Shown here one piece after another: positions 34,161 through 43,294 of a DNA stretch of 64,000 nt. How positions within the stretch are numbered: position 1 is the stretch's first letter; every line of letters starts with the position of its first letter. A program made the translations under genes and the position numbers. The stretch spans positions 1 to 64,000 of the forward strand of contig CAZNDH010000001.1 of the NCBI GenBank assembly GCA_964571765.1. The letters run 5' to 3'. The notes under the pieces are model-generated. The model was given only the letters and a program-made list of their open reading frames with translations, did no database searches and was not told where the DNA came from. Origin of the DNA: ZC4RG35 sp964571765. Its GTDB lineage: Bacteria > Actinomycetota > Acidimicrobiia > Spongiisociales > ZC4RG35.

Positions 34161-35624
34161 TTGAGCGCCACCGCCTCACCCCCCACGGTCGACTACGACC
34201 GCAAGTGGCTAGTCATGGTGGCCGTGGTGGCCGGTGTGCTGCTGGCCACCATCGACTCGTCGATCGTCAACGTGGCCTTCCCCACGCTGGTCGACAGCCT
34301 GAACACCTCGTTCAACGTCATCCAGTGGGTCTCCCTGGCATACCTGGTGACCACAGCCACCCTCACCTTGGGCATGAGCCGGCTCGGCGACCTGATGGGC
34401 AAGCGGACCCTGTATGCCATCGGCTTCGCCATCTTCACCGTGGCCTCGGCGTTGTGTGGCCTGGCCCCCACCGTGGGTTGGCTGATCGGCTTCCGGGTGC
34501 TCCAGGCACTGGGATCGGTGCTCATTCTCGCCCTGGGTGCCGCCATCCTGGTCGAGGCGTTCCCTCCCACCGAACGGGGAAAGGCTCTGGGCTGGGTGGG
34601 CTCGGCGGTGTCGATCGGGGTCATCATCGGCCCGGTCGTCGGGGGGCTGATCATCTCGGCCGCGGGGTGGAGGCCGATCTTCCTGGTCAACATCCCGGTG
34701 GGGATCGTCGGCACCCTCCTCGCCGTCCGCTACGTCCCCAAGACGCGGCCGGTCCCGGGTCAGAAGTTCGACATCCCCGGCACAATATTGATGAGCCTCA
34801 CCCTGCTCAGCCTCTCGTTGGCGCTGACCCTCGGTCAGGACATGGGCTTTTCCTCAGTCCCGATCCTCGCAGCTTTCGCCGTCAGCGCGGTCAGCGCGAT
34901 CGCCTTCGTCTTCGTCGAGCTGCGCACCCCTTCGCCCATGCTCCAGCTTCGACTGTTCCGCAACCCGATACTGACGGTGAGCGTGGTTTCCAGCTTCCTC
35001 GCCTTTGTCTGCCTGGCGGCGTCGTTCCTGTTGATGCCGTTCTACCTGCAGGGGGTCCTCGGCTTCCCCATCGGCTTCGTCGGGCTTCTCCTCGGGGCGG
35101 CTCCGCTCACCATGGGCCTGGTCTCGCCATTCTCGGGCAGCCTCTCCGACCGGGTGGGGATCCGGCGGCTCACCCTCCTCGGCCTGGCTGTGGTGGGGAT
35201 GTCTTTCCTGGTGTTCCTCAGCTTCGACACCGACACCGGTGCCGCCAAGTACCTCCTCTTCGCCCTGCCCCTGGGGTTGGGCCTGGGCCTGTTCCAGTCT
35301 CCCAACAACAGCGCCATCATGGGTTCGGTGCCGCCGGAGTACATGGGAGTCGGGGGCGGGATCATGACCCTGACCCGTCTTCTCGGGGTGACCACCGGCG
35401 TCGCCGTCCTCGGCTCGGTGTGGGCCGCCGGGGTGGCCTCGGCCTCGGGAGGTTCGCTACCTCCGGGAGGTGCCAGTGCCGCCACCGCCGAGGCCCAGGT
35501 GGCCGGGATGCACACCACGATCACCGTGGCCGCAGTGATCATCGGCCTGACTCTGGTCATCGGGGCTTGGGGAATGCGCCAGGAAGGGCGTGCCCGAGGT
35601 TCAGCCGAGCCGATCCAGGGCTAG
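34161..35624 (+). CDS. MFS transporter, DHA2 (EmrB/QacA) family
   Basis: A 487-aa permease with about 14 predicted membrane segments, the layout of DHA2 drug/proton antiporters. The N-terminal motif D1 is visible as LLATIDSSIVNVAFPTL, and motif A as GRLGDLMGKR-like SRLGDLMGKRTLY; motif C as GPVVGGLI. TTG start at 34161 follows the methyltransferase by 45 bases. Its last 24 bases overlap the 3' end of the convergent menE. Substrates of this family cannot be predicted from sequence. Confidence 0.9.
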   Translation: MSATASPPTVDYDRKWLVMVAVVAGVLLATIDSSIVNVAFPTLVDSLNTSFNVIQWVSLAYLVTTATLTLGMSRLGDLMGKRTLYAIGFAIFTVASALCGLAPTVGWLIGFRVLQALGSVLILALGAAILVEAFPPTERGKALGWVGSAVSIGVIIGPVVGGLIISAAGWRPIFLVNIPVGIVGTLLAVRYVPKTRPVPGQKFDIPGTILMSLTLLSLSLALTLGQDMGFSSVPILAAFAVSAVSAIAFVFVELRTPSPMLQLRLFRNPILTVSVVSSFLAFVCLAASFLLMPFYLQGVLGFPIGFVGLLLGAAPLTMGLVSPFSGSLSDRVGIRRLTLLGLAVVGMSFLVFLSFDTDTGAAKYLLFALPLGLGLGLFQSPNNSAIMGSVPPEYMGVGGGIMTLTRLLGVTTGVAVLGSVWAAGVASASGGSLPPGGASAATAEAQVAGMHTTITVAAVIIGLTLVIGAWGMRQEGRARGSAEPIQG

Positions 35625-36830
35625 CCGCACCGCGGCTGCCCGGTCTGGCTTGCCCGGGCCGACGACCGGGATCACCGGAACGCGGAGCCACCCCCTGGGG
35701 ACTTCGTGAGCCTGAAGCCGACCGCGGGCCCATTCAGCGAGGGCATCGGGGGAGGCGGCTCCGGTGTACAGACACCACACCGCCATCCCCCAGTCGGGAT
35801 CTGGGACGCCGACAACCATCACCTCCCCGGCCATGGGGTGATCGCGGATCACGGTCTCGACCCTGGCCGGATCCACGTTCTCTCCCCCGGTGACGATGAC
35901 CGCGTCGGCCCTTCCCACGACGAGGAGCGCACCCCCGGCGTCCAACTCACCGAGGTCGTTGGTCACAAGCCATCGTCCGGGACGGTCCGGCTCATCCAGG
36001 TAGCCCGGAGAGACCTGGCCCCCGGCGACGGCGATGCGGCCATCGGGCTCGATCCGCAACTCGACCCCGGGGAGGGGATGCGCACGCCGACCGGGCCCGG
36101 CGTCTGGCCTGCGGGTGGCCACCTGGCCGAAGGTCTCGGTCATCCCATAGCTGGGCAGCGCCGGGATGTGCGCCTCCCAGGCACGGTCGATGAGCCCGTC
36201 GGGGATCGGCCCCCCTCCCACCACCACCCCCCGAAGTCCTTCAAACTGCCCCGGATGGGCCTCCAGGGTCTTCGACAGCATGGTGGCCACCATCGACACC
36301 ATCGTCACCTCCCCTCCCATGAGTCGGGCAACCGTCTCCGGGTCGAATTCCCCGGTGAGGTAGACCGAGCCGCCGGTGAATGCCGAGCGGAGCAGGATCG
36401 AGATCCCGGCAACGTGATGCAACGGCAACGAGAGCAGCCAGATGTCGTCCGGGCCGTGCCCGAGATGTGACCTGGATGCCCGACATGCTGCCTCGATGTT
36501 CGACCTGGTCAGCCTTACTCCCCTTGGGGAGCCTCCGGTGCCCGAGGTGAAAACCGTCAGGAGCCAACGGCCCGATTGGCGAGCCCCCCAATCCTCACCT
36601 GATGCCTGGTATCTGATCCCTCGATCAGGGGGAAGCGCCACCACACCGGGTCCGGAAAGGCCGGCGAGAAGGTCGAAGACCGAACCGGGGGTCAGCGACG
36701 GCCGAACCACCATGGTCTCACCAACCACGCGCGCCTCCACCTCGGCGATGGTCTCGCCGTAGCTCCAAACCCGATCGGCGACAGTCAGGAATGGCGCCAT
36801 GGGTGGGTGGCGATGCAACCATTCGAGCAT
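35601..36830 (-). CDS. menE: o-succinylbenzoate-CoA ligase MenE (AMP-forming)
   Basis: A 409-aa adenylating enzyme, shorter than most acyl-CoA synthetases. Visible are A3 (FTSGTGGSPRGV), A5 (SYGMTETFGQ), A8 (VGRADAVIVTGGENVDP) and the A10 lysine (GPGKPDRA). It would activate o-succinylbenzoate to its CoA ester, the step before MenB. The call to MenE rather than a general ligase rests on its size and on the directly divergent menB-menA pair, 32 bases away. Confidence 0.87.
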   Translation of the reverse strand: MLEWLHRHPPMAPFLTVADRVWSYGETIAEVEARVVGETMVVRPSLTPGSVFDLLAGLSGPGVVALPPDRGIRYQASGEDWGARQSGRWLLTVFTSGTGGSPRGVRLTRSNIEAACRASRSHLGHGPDDIWLLSLPLHHVAGISILLRSAFTGGSVYLTGEFDPETVARLMGGEVTMVSMVATMLSKTLEAHPGQFEGLRGVVVGGGPIPDGLIDRAWEAHIPALPSYGMTETFGQVATRRPDAGPGRRAHPLPGVELRIEPDGRIAVAGGQVSPGYLDEPDRPGRWLVTNDLGELDAGGALLVVGRADAVIVTGGENVDPARVETVIRDHPMAGEVMVVGVPDPDWGMAVWCLYTGAASPDALAEWARGRLQAHEVPRGWLRVPVIPVVGPGKPDRAAAVRLALDRLG

Positions 36831-36862
36831 GGGCCCGATTGTGACCCTTATCCTGGCGGTTC

Positions 36863-37753
36863 GTGGTATCCGAGATCTTCGATGGTGAGGCCTGGGACCT
36901 GGTCCCCGACTTCGAGCTTACCGACATCACCTATCACCGCGCTCGTGACGCCGGGGTGGTGCGGGTGGCGTTCGACCGTCCAGAGGCGCGCAACGCCTTT
37001 CGCCCGCAGACCGTAGACGAGCTCTACGCAGTGCTCGACCACGCTCGGCAAACCACCGATGTCGGCTGTGTTCTCCTCACCGGCAACGGGCCCTCACCCA
37101 GGGACGGCGGCTGGGCGTTCTCCTCGGGGGGGGATCAGAGGATTAGGGGCAAGGACGGCTACAAGTACGCCGAAGGTGAGCAAGTCGATCCCGGACGGGT
37201 GGGTCGGCTCCACATCCTCGAAGTGCAGCGGCTGATCAGGTTCATGCCCAAGGTGGTCATCGCTGTGGTCCCTGGGTGGGCGGTGGGAGGGGGCCACAGC
37301 CTCCATGTGGTCTGCGACATGACGATCGCTTCGGAAGAGCACGCGGTGTTCAAGCAGACCGATGCCGATGTCGCCTCATACGACGCCGGTTACGGGTCGG
37401 CCTATCTGGCCAGGCAGGTAGGGCAGAAGAAGGCGCGGGAGGTGTTCTTTCTCGGTCGGGACTATTCAGCGAGGGAGGCCGAGGCGATGGGAATGGTGAA
37501 CGCGGTAGTCGCCCACACCGAGCTGGAGCGCGTCGCACTCCAGTGGGGCAGGGAGGTGTGCGCCAAGAGCCCGATGGCGCAGCGGATGCTCAAGTTCGCC
37601 TTCAATATGATCGACGACGGGCTGGTCGGACAGCAGATCTTTGCCGGCGAGGCGACGCGACTGGGGTACATGACAGACGAGGCCAGGGAAGGTCGCGACT
37701 CTTTCCTGGAGAAGCGCCCCCCCGACTTCTCCGACTTCCCCTGGCACTACTGA
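36863..37753 (+). CDS. menB: 1,4-dihydroxy-2-naphthoyl-CoA synthase MenB
   Basis: A 296-aa crotonase-fold enzyme that cyclises o-succinylbenzoyl-CoA. The MenB-specific stretch FSSGGDQRIRGKDGYKY, the oxyanion segment PGWAVGGGHSLHVVCDMTIAS and the C-terminal FLEKRPPDFSDFPWHY are clear and separate it from general enoyl-CoA hydratases. GTG start. It precedes menA by 67 bases on the same strand. Confidence 0.95.
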   Translation: MVSEIFDGEAWDLVPDFELTDITYHRARDAGVVRVAFDRPEARNAFRPQTVDELYAVLDHARQTTDVGCVLLTGNGPSPRDGGWAFSSGGDQRIRGKDGYKYAEGEQVDPGRVGRLHILEVQRLIRFMPKVVIAVVPGWAVGGGHSLHVVCDMTIASEEHAVFKQTDADVASYDAGYGSAYLARQVGQKKAREVFFLGRDYSAREAEAMGMVNAVVAHTELERVALQWGREVCAKSPMAQRMLKFAFNMIDDGLVGQQIFAGEATRLGYMTDEAREGRDSFLEKRPPDFSDFPWHY

Positions 37754-37820
37754 GGCAGAGCGCATCAAGGCGAGCTCTGGGAAGCTGCTGAGACGGAGGT
37801 GATCGGGGTGCCAGAGTTCG

Positions 37821-38726
37821 ATGACCACTGATTCCTCGGCCATCGGCCGGTTCCAGGCTTGGAAGACCGCGGCTCGAGTCCACACCCTGCCGGCGGCGGT
37901 GGTCCCCGTCGTGGTCGGCGGCGGACTGGCTCAGAGCGACGGGGTGTTTCGCCTGGACGCCTTCCTCTGGGCACTCCTCGGCGCCCTGGCCATCCAGGTT
38001 GCGGCCAACTTTGCCAATGACGTCTCCGACGCCCGACGCGGAGCCGACACCCCGGACCGCCTCGGGCCGCCGCGAATGGTGGCCATGGGGGTGATTGCCC
38101 CAGGGACGATGTGGATGGCGGCCTGGGGTGCGGTCGCCGCCGCCGCCGTCGCCGGGGTGGCCCTCACCTTGATCGCCGGACCACTGGTGTTGGTGATCGG
38201 AGCGGCCTCGGTGTTGGCCATGATCACCTACGTCGGAGGTCCTTTCCCCTACGGTTACCGCGGGCTCGGGGAGGTGTTCGTCTTCGTCTTCTTCGGTCTG
38301 GTGGCCACGGTGGGGTCGAGGTTCGTCCATGACGGCGCCGCCCCGCGGTCGGCATGGCTCCTGGCCATCCCCATCGGCCTGCTCGCCAGCGCCATCCTGG
38401 TGGTCAACAACCTCAGGGACATCGACACGGATCGCACTGCGGGAAAGAAGACCCTGGCGGTGATCATCGGCGAGACTGCCACCCGCCGGCTCTTCTCGAT
38501 CCTCGGCTACGGGTCGCTTGCCCTTGTCGCCCTGTTCGCCGTCGTCGGACTGACTCCGAGGGGGACCATGCTCGCCGTGCTGGTGATCGCCCAAGTCGCC
38601 ATACCAGTGAGAATGGTCAGCCGGGGTGATCGGGGCGCCGACCTGGTGCGTGCCCTCGAGGCGACGGCCCGGGCCCATCTCTATGCCGGCCTCGCTATCG
38701 GCATCGGCGCGGCATTGCCCCTGTAG
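37821..38726 (+). CDS. menA: 1,4-dihydroxy-2-naphthoate polyprenyltransferase MenA
   Basis: A 301-aa UbiA-family membrane enzyme with about eight or nine hydrophobic segments that attaches the isoprenoid tail to the naphthoate ring. The first Asp-rich motif is NFANDVSDARRGADTPDRLG and the second DIDTDRTAGKKTLAV. Together with menE and menB this gives three menaquinone steps in about 3 kb; menF, menD, menH and menC are not in the window. Confidence 0.94.
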   Translation: MTTDSSAIGRFQAWKTAARVHTLPAAVVPVVVGGGLAQSDGVFRLDAFLWALLGALAIQVAANFANDVSDARRGADTPDRLGPPRMVAMGVIAPGTMWMAAWGAVAAAAVAGVALTLIAGPLVLVIGAASVLAMITYVGGPFPYGYRGLGEVFVFVFFGLVATVGSRFVHDGAAPRSAWLLAIPIGLLASAILVVNNLRDIDTDRTAGKKTLAVIIGETATRRLFSILGYGSLALVALFAVVGLTPRGTMLAVLVIAQVAIPVRMVSRGDRGADLVRALEATARAHLYAGLAIGIGAALPL

Positions 38727-38766
38727 CGCCCAGGAACCGCCCACCACGGTTACGGCGTCCAAACGA

Positions 38767-39594
38767 ATGATGCGAAGACTCACCTTCCTGACCGCCATCG
38801 CTCTGACCGTTTCAGCCTGCCTCGGCTCGGACTTCGCCGCCAGCGTCCAAGGCCAGTGGGTGCTCCAGTCGGGGGACCATTCCGGCCAGCCGATACCTAC
38901 CCTCGACGGCAACCCGATAACCATGCGTCTCGACGGAAGCCAGATCAACGGGGTCGCCGCCTGCAACAGCTACGGCGGCCGCTACCGGGTCGCATCCAAC
39001 GGCAACTTCCAGCTTGTCGACGGGGTGGCAGTCACCGAGATGGCGTGCTCGCCTGCCGAGGTCATGGAGTCGGAGCGCCAGTATCTGGAGGCGCTGGCGC
39101 AGGTCAACCGGGTGGCGGTCGCCGACTCGGTGCTGACGCTGAGCGGAGACGTCTACACCCTGACCTTCGCCCTCGACCCCGAATCCCCACCTCCGGGAGG
39201 CCAGGGCCAGGGCTCCGATGATCCCGACGATCCGGTGTCGAGCACCTTGGAGTGGTTCGGTCCGGCAACCTTCGGCAGTTGGATACTCGAGTCGGGCACC
39301 ATCGAAAACCAGCCGATCCCCATGTTCGACTCGCATCCGATCACCCTCGAGATCTCCGAGCAGGGGTTCGGGGGCAGGGTGTGCAACCAGTACGGGTTCG
39401 TCATGCCACTCCCTGAGGACGGGGGCTTTCCCGAGGTCTTCTCCACGATGATGTTGTGTATGCCAGAGGTCGTGATGGACTCCGAGGCGGCTTATCTCGA
39501 CGCCCTACGCCGGTTCGAATCGGCGACGGTGATCGAGGGGCGTCTCGTCATCGAAGGCGACGGCGTCGAACTGGTCTACACCCCCGCAGGCTGA
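38767..39594 (+). CDS. lipoprotein with two META (HslJ-like) domains
   Basis: A lipoprotein of about 275 aa. The ATG at 38767 (a second ATG follows directly) gives a signal ending in VSAC. Two META-type domains follow, about 28-140 and 165-275, each with a QW or SW entry, a G.Q/N.C core (NGVAACNSYGG and GGRVCNQYG) and a late M.C..E.M..E segment. META domains occur in HslJ-like heat-inducible and secreted proteins; function is unclear. The linker between them is Pro/Gly/Asp-rich. Confidence 0.8.
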   Translation: MMRRLTFLTAIALTVSACLGSDFAASVQGQWVLQSGDHSGQPIPTLDGNPITMRLDGSQINGVAACNSYGGRYRVASNGNFQLVDGVAVTEMACSPAEVMESERQYLEALAQVNRVAVADSVLTLSGDVYTLTFALDPESPPPGGQGQGSDDPDDPVSSTLEWFGPATFGSWILESGTIENQPIPMFDSHPITLEISEQGFGGRVCNQYGFVMPLPEDGGFPEVFSTMMLCMPEVVMDSEAAYLDALRRFESATVIEGRLVIEGDGVELVYTPAG

Positions 39595-39633
39595 TCAGGG
39601 GAACCGAGCGCAGGGGGAAACCGTCCAAGAGTC

Positions 39634-40062
39634 ATGAGATCTGCGATATGGTCGATTGCCGTCCTCCTGGCCGCGGCAGCGTGCGGAGCCGACCCGGCTG
39701 GAGACAGCCCGACCACGATCACGGAGACGCCGACCACAGTGACCACCACTCCAGGCATCACCCAACCCGAGGACCGGCTGGATCAGGCGGTCGCCGATCT
39801 GGCCGGCCGGCTACGCGTAGGCCCCGAGGAGATCGAGGTGATCCGGTTCGAAGAGATCACCTGGAGTGACGGCAGCCTGGGCTGCCCGCAGCCAGGGATG
39901 AGCTACACCCAGGCCCTGGTCGACGGGTATAGGGCGGTGCTGGGACACGACGACCGGGTCTATCTGTATCACGGGGGCCCGAAGGATCCTTTGTTTCTCT
40001 GCGAGTCCGACGAAGACGACGGTGGCTACGACTTCGTCCCCCCACCCGGGATCGACGTGTAG
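39634..40062 (+). CDS. small hypothetical lipoprotein
   Basis: A 142-aa lipoprotein: signal ending in LAAAAC, a Thr/Pro-rich linker (about 26-45), then a compact domain with WSDGSLGCPQPGMSYTQALVDGYR, a motif I know from many uncharacterised bacterial secreted proteins. Only two Cys remain after the lipobox (in GCPQ and FLCES), which could form a disulfide. It follows the META lipoprotein by about 40 bases and ends at a strong terminator. Confidence 0.75.
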   Translation: MRSAIWSIAVLLAAAACGADPAGDSPTTITETPTTVTTTPGITQPEDRLDQAVADLAGRLRVGPEEIEVIRFEEITWSDGSLGCPQPGMSYTQALVDGYRAVLGHDDRVYLYHGGPKDPLFLCESDEDDGGYDFVPPPGIDV

Positions 40063-40070
40063 GAAGACGT

Positions 40071-40099
40071 GGAGAGGGCGCCCCTCGGGCGCCCTCTCC
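40071..40099. terminator. bidirectional terminator hairpin
   Basis: GGAGAGGGCGCCC (40071-40083) pairs perfectly with GGGCGCCCTCTCC (40087-40099) across a CTC loop, a 13-bp GC-rich stem followed by CGTCGTTTG. It sits between the convergent lipoprotein and subtilase genes, so it should stop transcription from both sides. Confidence 0.85.
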
Positions 40100-40120
40100 G
40101 TCGTTTGCGGTACGGGGTAT

Positions 40121-43078
40121 CTAGTTGTCCACCCTGACCAGGGTCAGCCCGATCAGTCCGCTCCCGTCGTGGTGGGAAATCGCACCGAGAGACGTCGACC
40201 CTGCCAACGCGCTGTCCCAGGAGAACTCGATGGTTCCCTGGGCGCCGGCAGTTGCCGAGTCGGGTGCGCTCTCGATGACCAGGCTCCCCCCCGTGGTCAG
40301 GGGCACGTCCCACATGTGGAACTGATACCCGACGTTGCCGTCAGGCACGCTCCAGCCGTGGACGAACAAGGTGTAGGAGCCGTCGGCCGGCAGGCGGAGG
40401 TCCATGACTTCGGCGGTTGCCGGCGCCGTCGACGACGCCACCAGCTGGCCTCCACTACACAGGAACAGGTCGATGTCGGTTGCCGCGGCCCCCGACACGT
40501 CCGATTGATCCATCGTGATCCGCAGATGCGCCGATCCGCTCAGGCTGAAGTCGTGGCCGACCTCACCAGACCCGGCAGGAGTGCCGCATCCCGAGAAGGT
40601 CTGGTCGGGGTCCTGATCGACATTCCCGCCTTCACCGCTGTCATCGGCGAGCCCGTGGGCCTGGGCGGTATAAGGGCCGGTGTAGCCGAACAGCACGTCG
40701 AAGCTCCCCGAGCCGCTCTCGCCACTGAAGGCCACCTCATCGGGTGAGCTCAGGGCCGAGCCCCGGACGGCGATCGGGCTACGTACCGAATATCCGCCCA
40801 CGTTCGAGTTCCAGGTCAGCGAGCCGAACCTCCACTCACCCACTGGGGCACCGGTGTTGGTGATGGTCACCTCATAGGTACGCGACTCACCCCGACTCAG
40901 GCTGAAGCTGGAGGGTGAGACCGACACCGAGTAGCCGGGAGGCGCCTCGATCACCGGGGTGTAGGTGCGGCTGCCACCCTCCCTGGCCACGCTGGTGACC
41001 GTCCGGGTCACCGTGATCTGGCCGGGGAGGTCGGACACCGCGATCGACGGGTAGTTGAGGTCGGTGGCCTTCACCGGGAACCCTGCGGCCTCGACCGCGG
41101 CACAGGTCGCCGTGGGATTGGCGAACACCGCGGGGAAGGCGTCACAGAGGAATCCGAAGTAGTCGAAGAGACCGGCGTCGTAGACCAGCCCCGGCTGGAA
41201 GGACGAGCCCCTCTGGTTCGGTCTGCCCGGTTGGACATGACCAGCTCCCTGGGCGAAGACACCGGCCGGGCTGACCCGGTCGTTGTCGACCACGTCCTGA
41301 TGGGCGCTGGTCATCAACGCCGACCTTGCCGCAGCCGCGCTCCAACCAGGATTGGCCTGCTTGAGCAGGGCAAACAGACCGGCGACGTGCGGGCTCGACA
41401 TCGAGGTCCCGGCGATGGCACCGAACAGCTCACCCTGGACGAAGCCGATGTCGTCGAACGGCGAGTACGCCGCCAGGATCTGTAGGCCAGGTGCGATCAC
41501 ATCGGGCTTGATCACGTCGGCGAACACGTTGGGACCACGCGAGGAGAACACCGTCATCGACGGTGCCGACTCCCAGGTGGTCTTGGTCGCGGTGTCGCGG
41601 ATCTGGGCGGTGGCGTCTTCGCCTTCAGCGGCGATGTACGCCTTGATCGCCAGTCCAGGCGTGTTGTCGACATGGACCGCCGGCACCCAATGGGTGTCGG
41701 TGAACAGGTTCCCCACGTCGTCGTTCTCATACATGATCATCCCGACGCCCCCGGCCTGGAGCACCGCCAGGCCCTTGGCGACACGGGCGATCACACCCCG
41801 CCGGCAGAGCACGATGGCTCCCTCGACCATGTCGGGGTCGAGTGCGCCCGGGTTGCACAGGTCGTCGCCGGCGTCGGCCGCGTCAACGAGAGGCGCCGGT
41901 CCGACTCCTTGAGTGACCGAAGCGCCCTCAAAGGTGGTGCCGTCGCCCAGCTCCACGGTGCCGGCAAAGAACCTGGCCTGGGTGTTGGCGCCGACCGTGG
42001 TCAGCCAGGGGACCTTGCCCGGGTTGCGAATGGTCGCCGCTCCGGGCCCGCTGTTCCCCGCGGAGGTTGCCACATGGACCCCGGCGTCGGCGGCGAACAG
42101 GAAGGCGATCTCGTCGGCGGTTATCAACGACGACCCACCCCCGATGGAGTAGTTGATCACATCGACACCATCGGCCACTGCCAGGTCGATGGCGGCGGCC
42201 AGGTCCGAACCGAACCCGCCGAGGTTGCCCAGACCCTTGTAGGCGATGATGTGAGCGTCGGGGGCTATGCCCGAGATGTTCCCCAAGTCGTTGCCGAGGA
42301 TGCTTGCCGCCACGTCCCGGTTACCCGCCGCGGTCCCTGCGGTGTGGGTCCCGTGACCGGCATCGTCCCGCGCCGAGTCGAACTCGTCGGGAGCGGCCCC
42401 GATCAGGGCCCGGTAGGTGGGCATCACCTGACGTGCGCCGATCAACTTGTTGTTGCAGGTGAAGGGGGCATCGTCGGGGTTGTGGGCGGTGTTGCCGAAC
42501 TCGCAGGGCAGGGGCCCGGTGGGTGGGGCGGGGAGCCCGTGGTCGGCGAAGCTGGGGTGCTCCGGCCAGATTCCGGTGTCGATGATCCCGACCACCACGC
42601 CCTTTCCGGTGACACCGCTTGTCGATGCTCCTGCCGGTCCGGTCAATCCGATGAACCCGGGGCTCGAGTCGGTCTGCGGCTGCTGGAGCTCGTCGGGGAT
42701 CACATAGGACACGTCGGGATTTCCGGCCAGCTTGACCGCCTCGTCATAGGTGACCAACGCCGAGAACCCGTTGAGGGCATACACGTATTGGTTCACCTTC
42801 TTGGAGACGGCTACGCCGGAGTCGCGCATCACCTTGTCCTGATCGGCCCGCATCTGCTGTCCCCGGTTGCGGGCACGTGGGGTGTCGAGGTTCTCCCTAC
42901 CCTCGGTCACCACCAGTGGGTCGGCCTTGAGCACCACGATGTAGCTGTCGTACTTGCCACGCTCCACCGTGCTGTCGGGGGTCGGTTCGGGAGCGTCGGC
43001 CGGAGCCGCTCCCGAGGGGATTGCTGTCACCAGCGCCAGTGCGAGCGCGGTGAACAGGACTACGAATCTACGTCTCAC
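40121..43078 (-). CDS. secreted subtilisin-like (S8) serine protease
   Basis: A 985-aa secreted protease. Signal peptide 1-25, inhibitor I9 propeptide (about 43-130), then the S8 catalytic domain with D167 (GIIDTGIWPEHPSF), H242 (GHGTHTAG), oxyanion N342 (SAGNSG) and S559 (GTSMSSPHVAG). A PA (protease-associated) insertion lies at about 375-500 with DLCNPG and IVLCRRG. After the catalytic domain come a Fn3-like segment (about 655-765) and a C-terminal beta-rich PPC-like domain (about 830-940). This plant-subtilase-like layout is found in many actinobacterial exported proteases. GTG start. Confidence 0.93.
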   Translation of the reverse strand: MRRRFVVLFTALALALVTAIPSGAAPADAPEPTPDSTVERGKYDSYIVVLKADPLVVTEGRENLDTPRARNRGQQMRADQDKVMRDSGVAVSKKVNQYVYALNGFSALVTYDEAVKLAGNPDVSYVIPDELQQPQTDSSPGFIGLTGPAGASTSGVTGKGVVVGIIDTGIWPEHPSFADHGLPAPPTGPLPCEFGNTAHNPDDAPFTCNNKLIGARQVMPTYRALIGAAPDEFDSARDDAGHGTHTAGTAAGNRDVAASILGNDLGNISGIAPDAHIIAYKGLGNLGGFGSDLAAAIDLAVADGVDVINYSIGGGSSLITADEIAFLFAADAGVHVATSAGNSGPGAATIRNPGKVPWLTTVGANTQARFFAGTVELGDGTTFEGASVTQGVGPAPLVDAADAGDDLCNPGALDPDMVEGAIVLCRRGVIARVAKGLAVLQAGGVGMIMYENDDVGNLFTDTHWVPAVHVDNTPGLAIKAYIAAEGEDATAQIRDTATKTTWESAPSMTVFSSRGPNVFADVIKPDVIAPGLQILAAYSPFDDIGFVQGELFGAIAGTSMSSPHVAGLFALLKQANPGWSAAAARSALMTSAHQDVVDNDRVSPAGVFAQGAGHVQPGRPNQRGSSFQPGLVYDAGLFDYFGFLCDAFPAVFANPTATCAAVEAAGFPVKATDLNYPSIAVSDLPGQITVTRTVTSVAREGGSRTYTPVIEAPPGYSVSVSPSSFSLSRGESRTYEVTITNTGAPVGEWRFGSLTWNSNVGGYSVRSPIAVRGSALSSPDEVAFSGESGSGSFDVLFGYTGPYTAQAHGLADDSGEGGNVDQDPDQTFSGCGTPAGSGEVGHDFSLSGSAHLRITMDQSDVSGAAATDIDLFLCSGGQLVASSTAPATAEVMDLRLPADGSYTLFVHGWSVPDGNVGYQFHMWDVPLTTGGSLVIESAPDSATAGAQGTIEFSWDSALAGSTSLGAISHHDGSGLIGLTLVRVDN

Positions 43079-43294
43079 AGATCCTCCTCGTGATTCGTCC
43101 TCTCTCTTCCCACCGCAGAATCCCGAGTGCCCGGGTCCGGCGGGGTCTCAGCGACCCTACCACCTAAAGTAGGATGACGTCACTGTGAGCGGTCACCACC
43201 TCCGCGGCTGCGGGTCTGTTACCCCTCCGGGGGACGTTTCAAACCTGACTACACCAGATGAGACCCTCCACTTGGAAGGTAACCTGCCCGACCT

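Noticed and set aside
43175..43182. Perfect octamer TGACGTCA upstream of the pyruvate phosphate dikinase gene
   Set aside because: A single 8-bp palindrome is expected by chance in a window of this size; no second site or known regulator.
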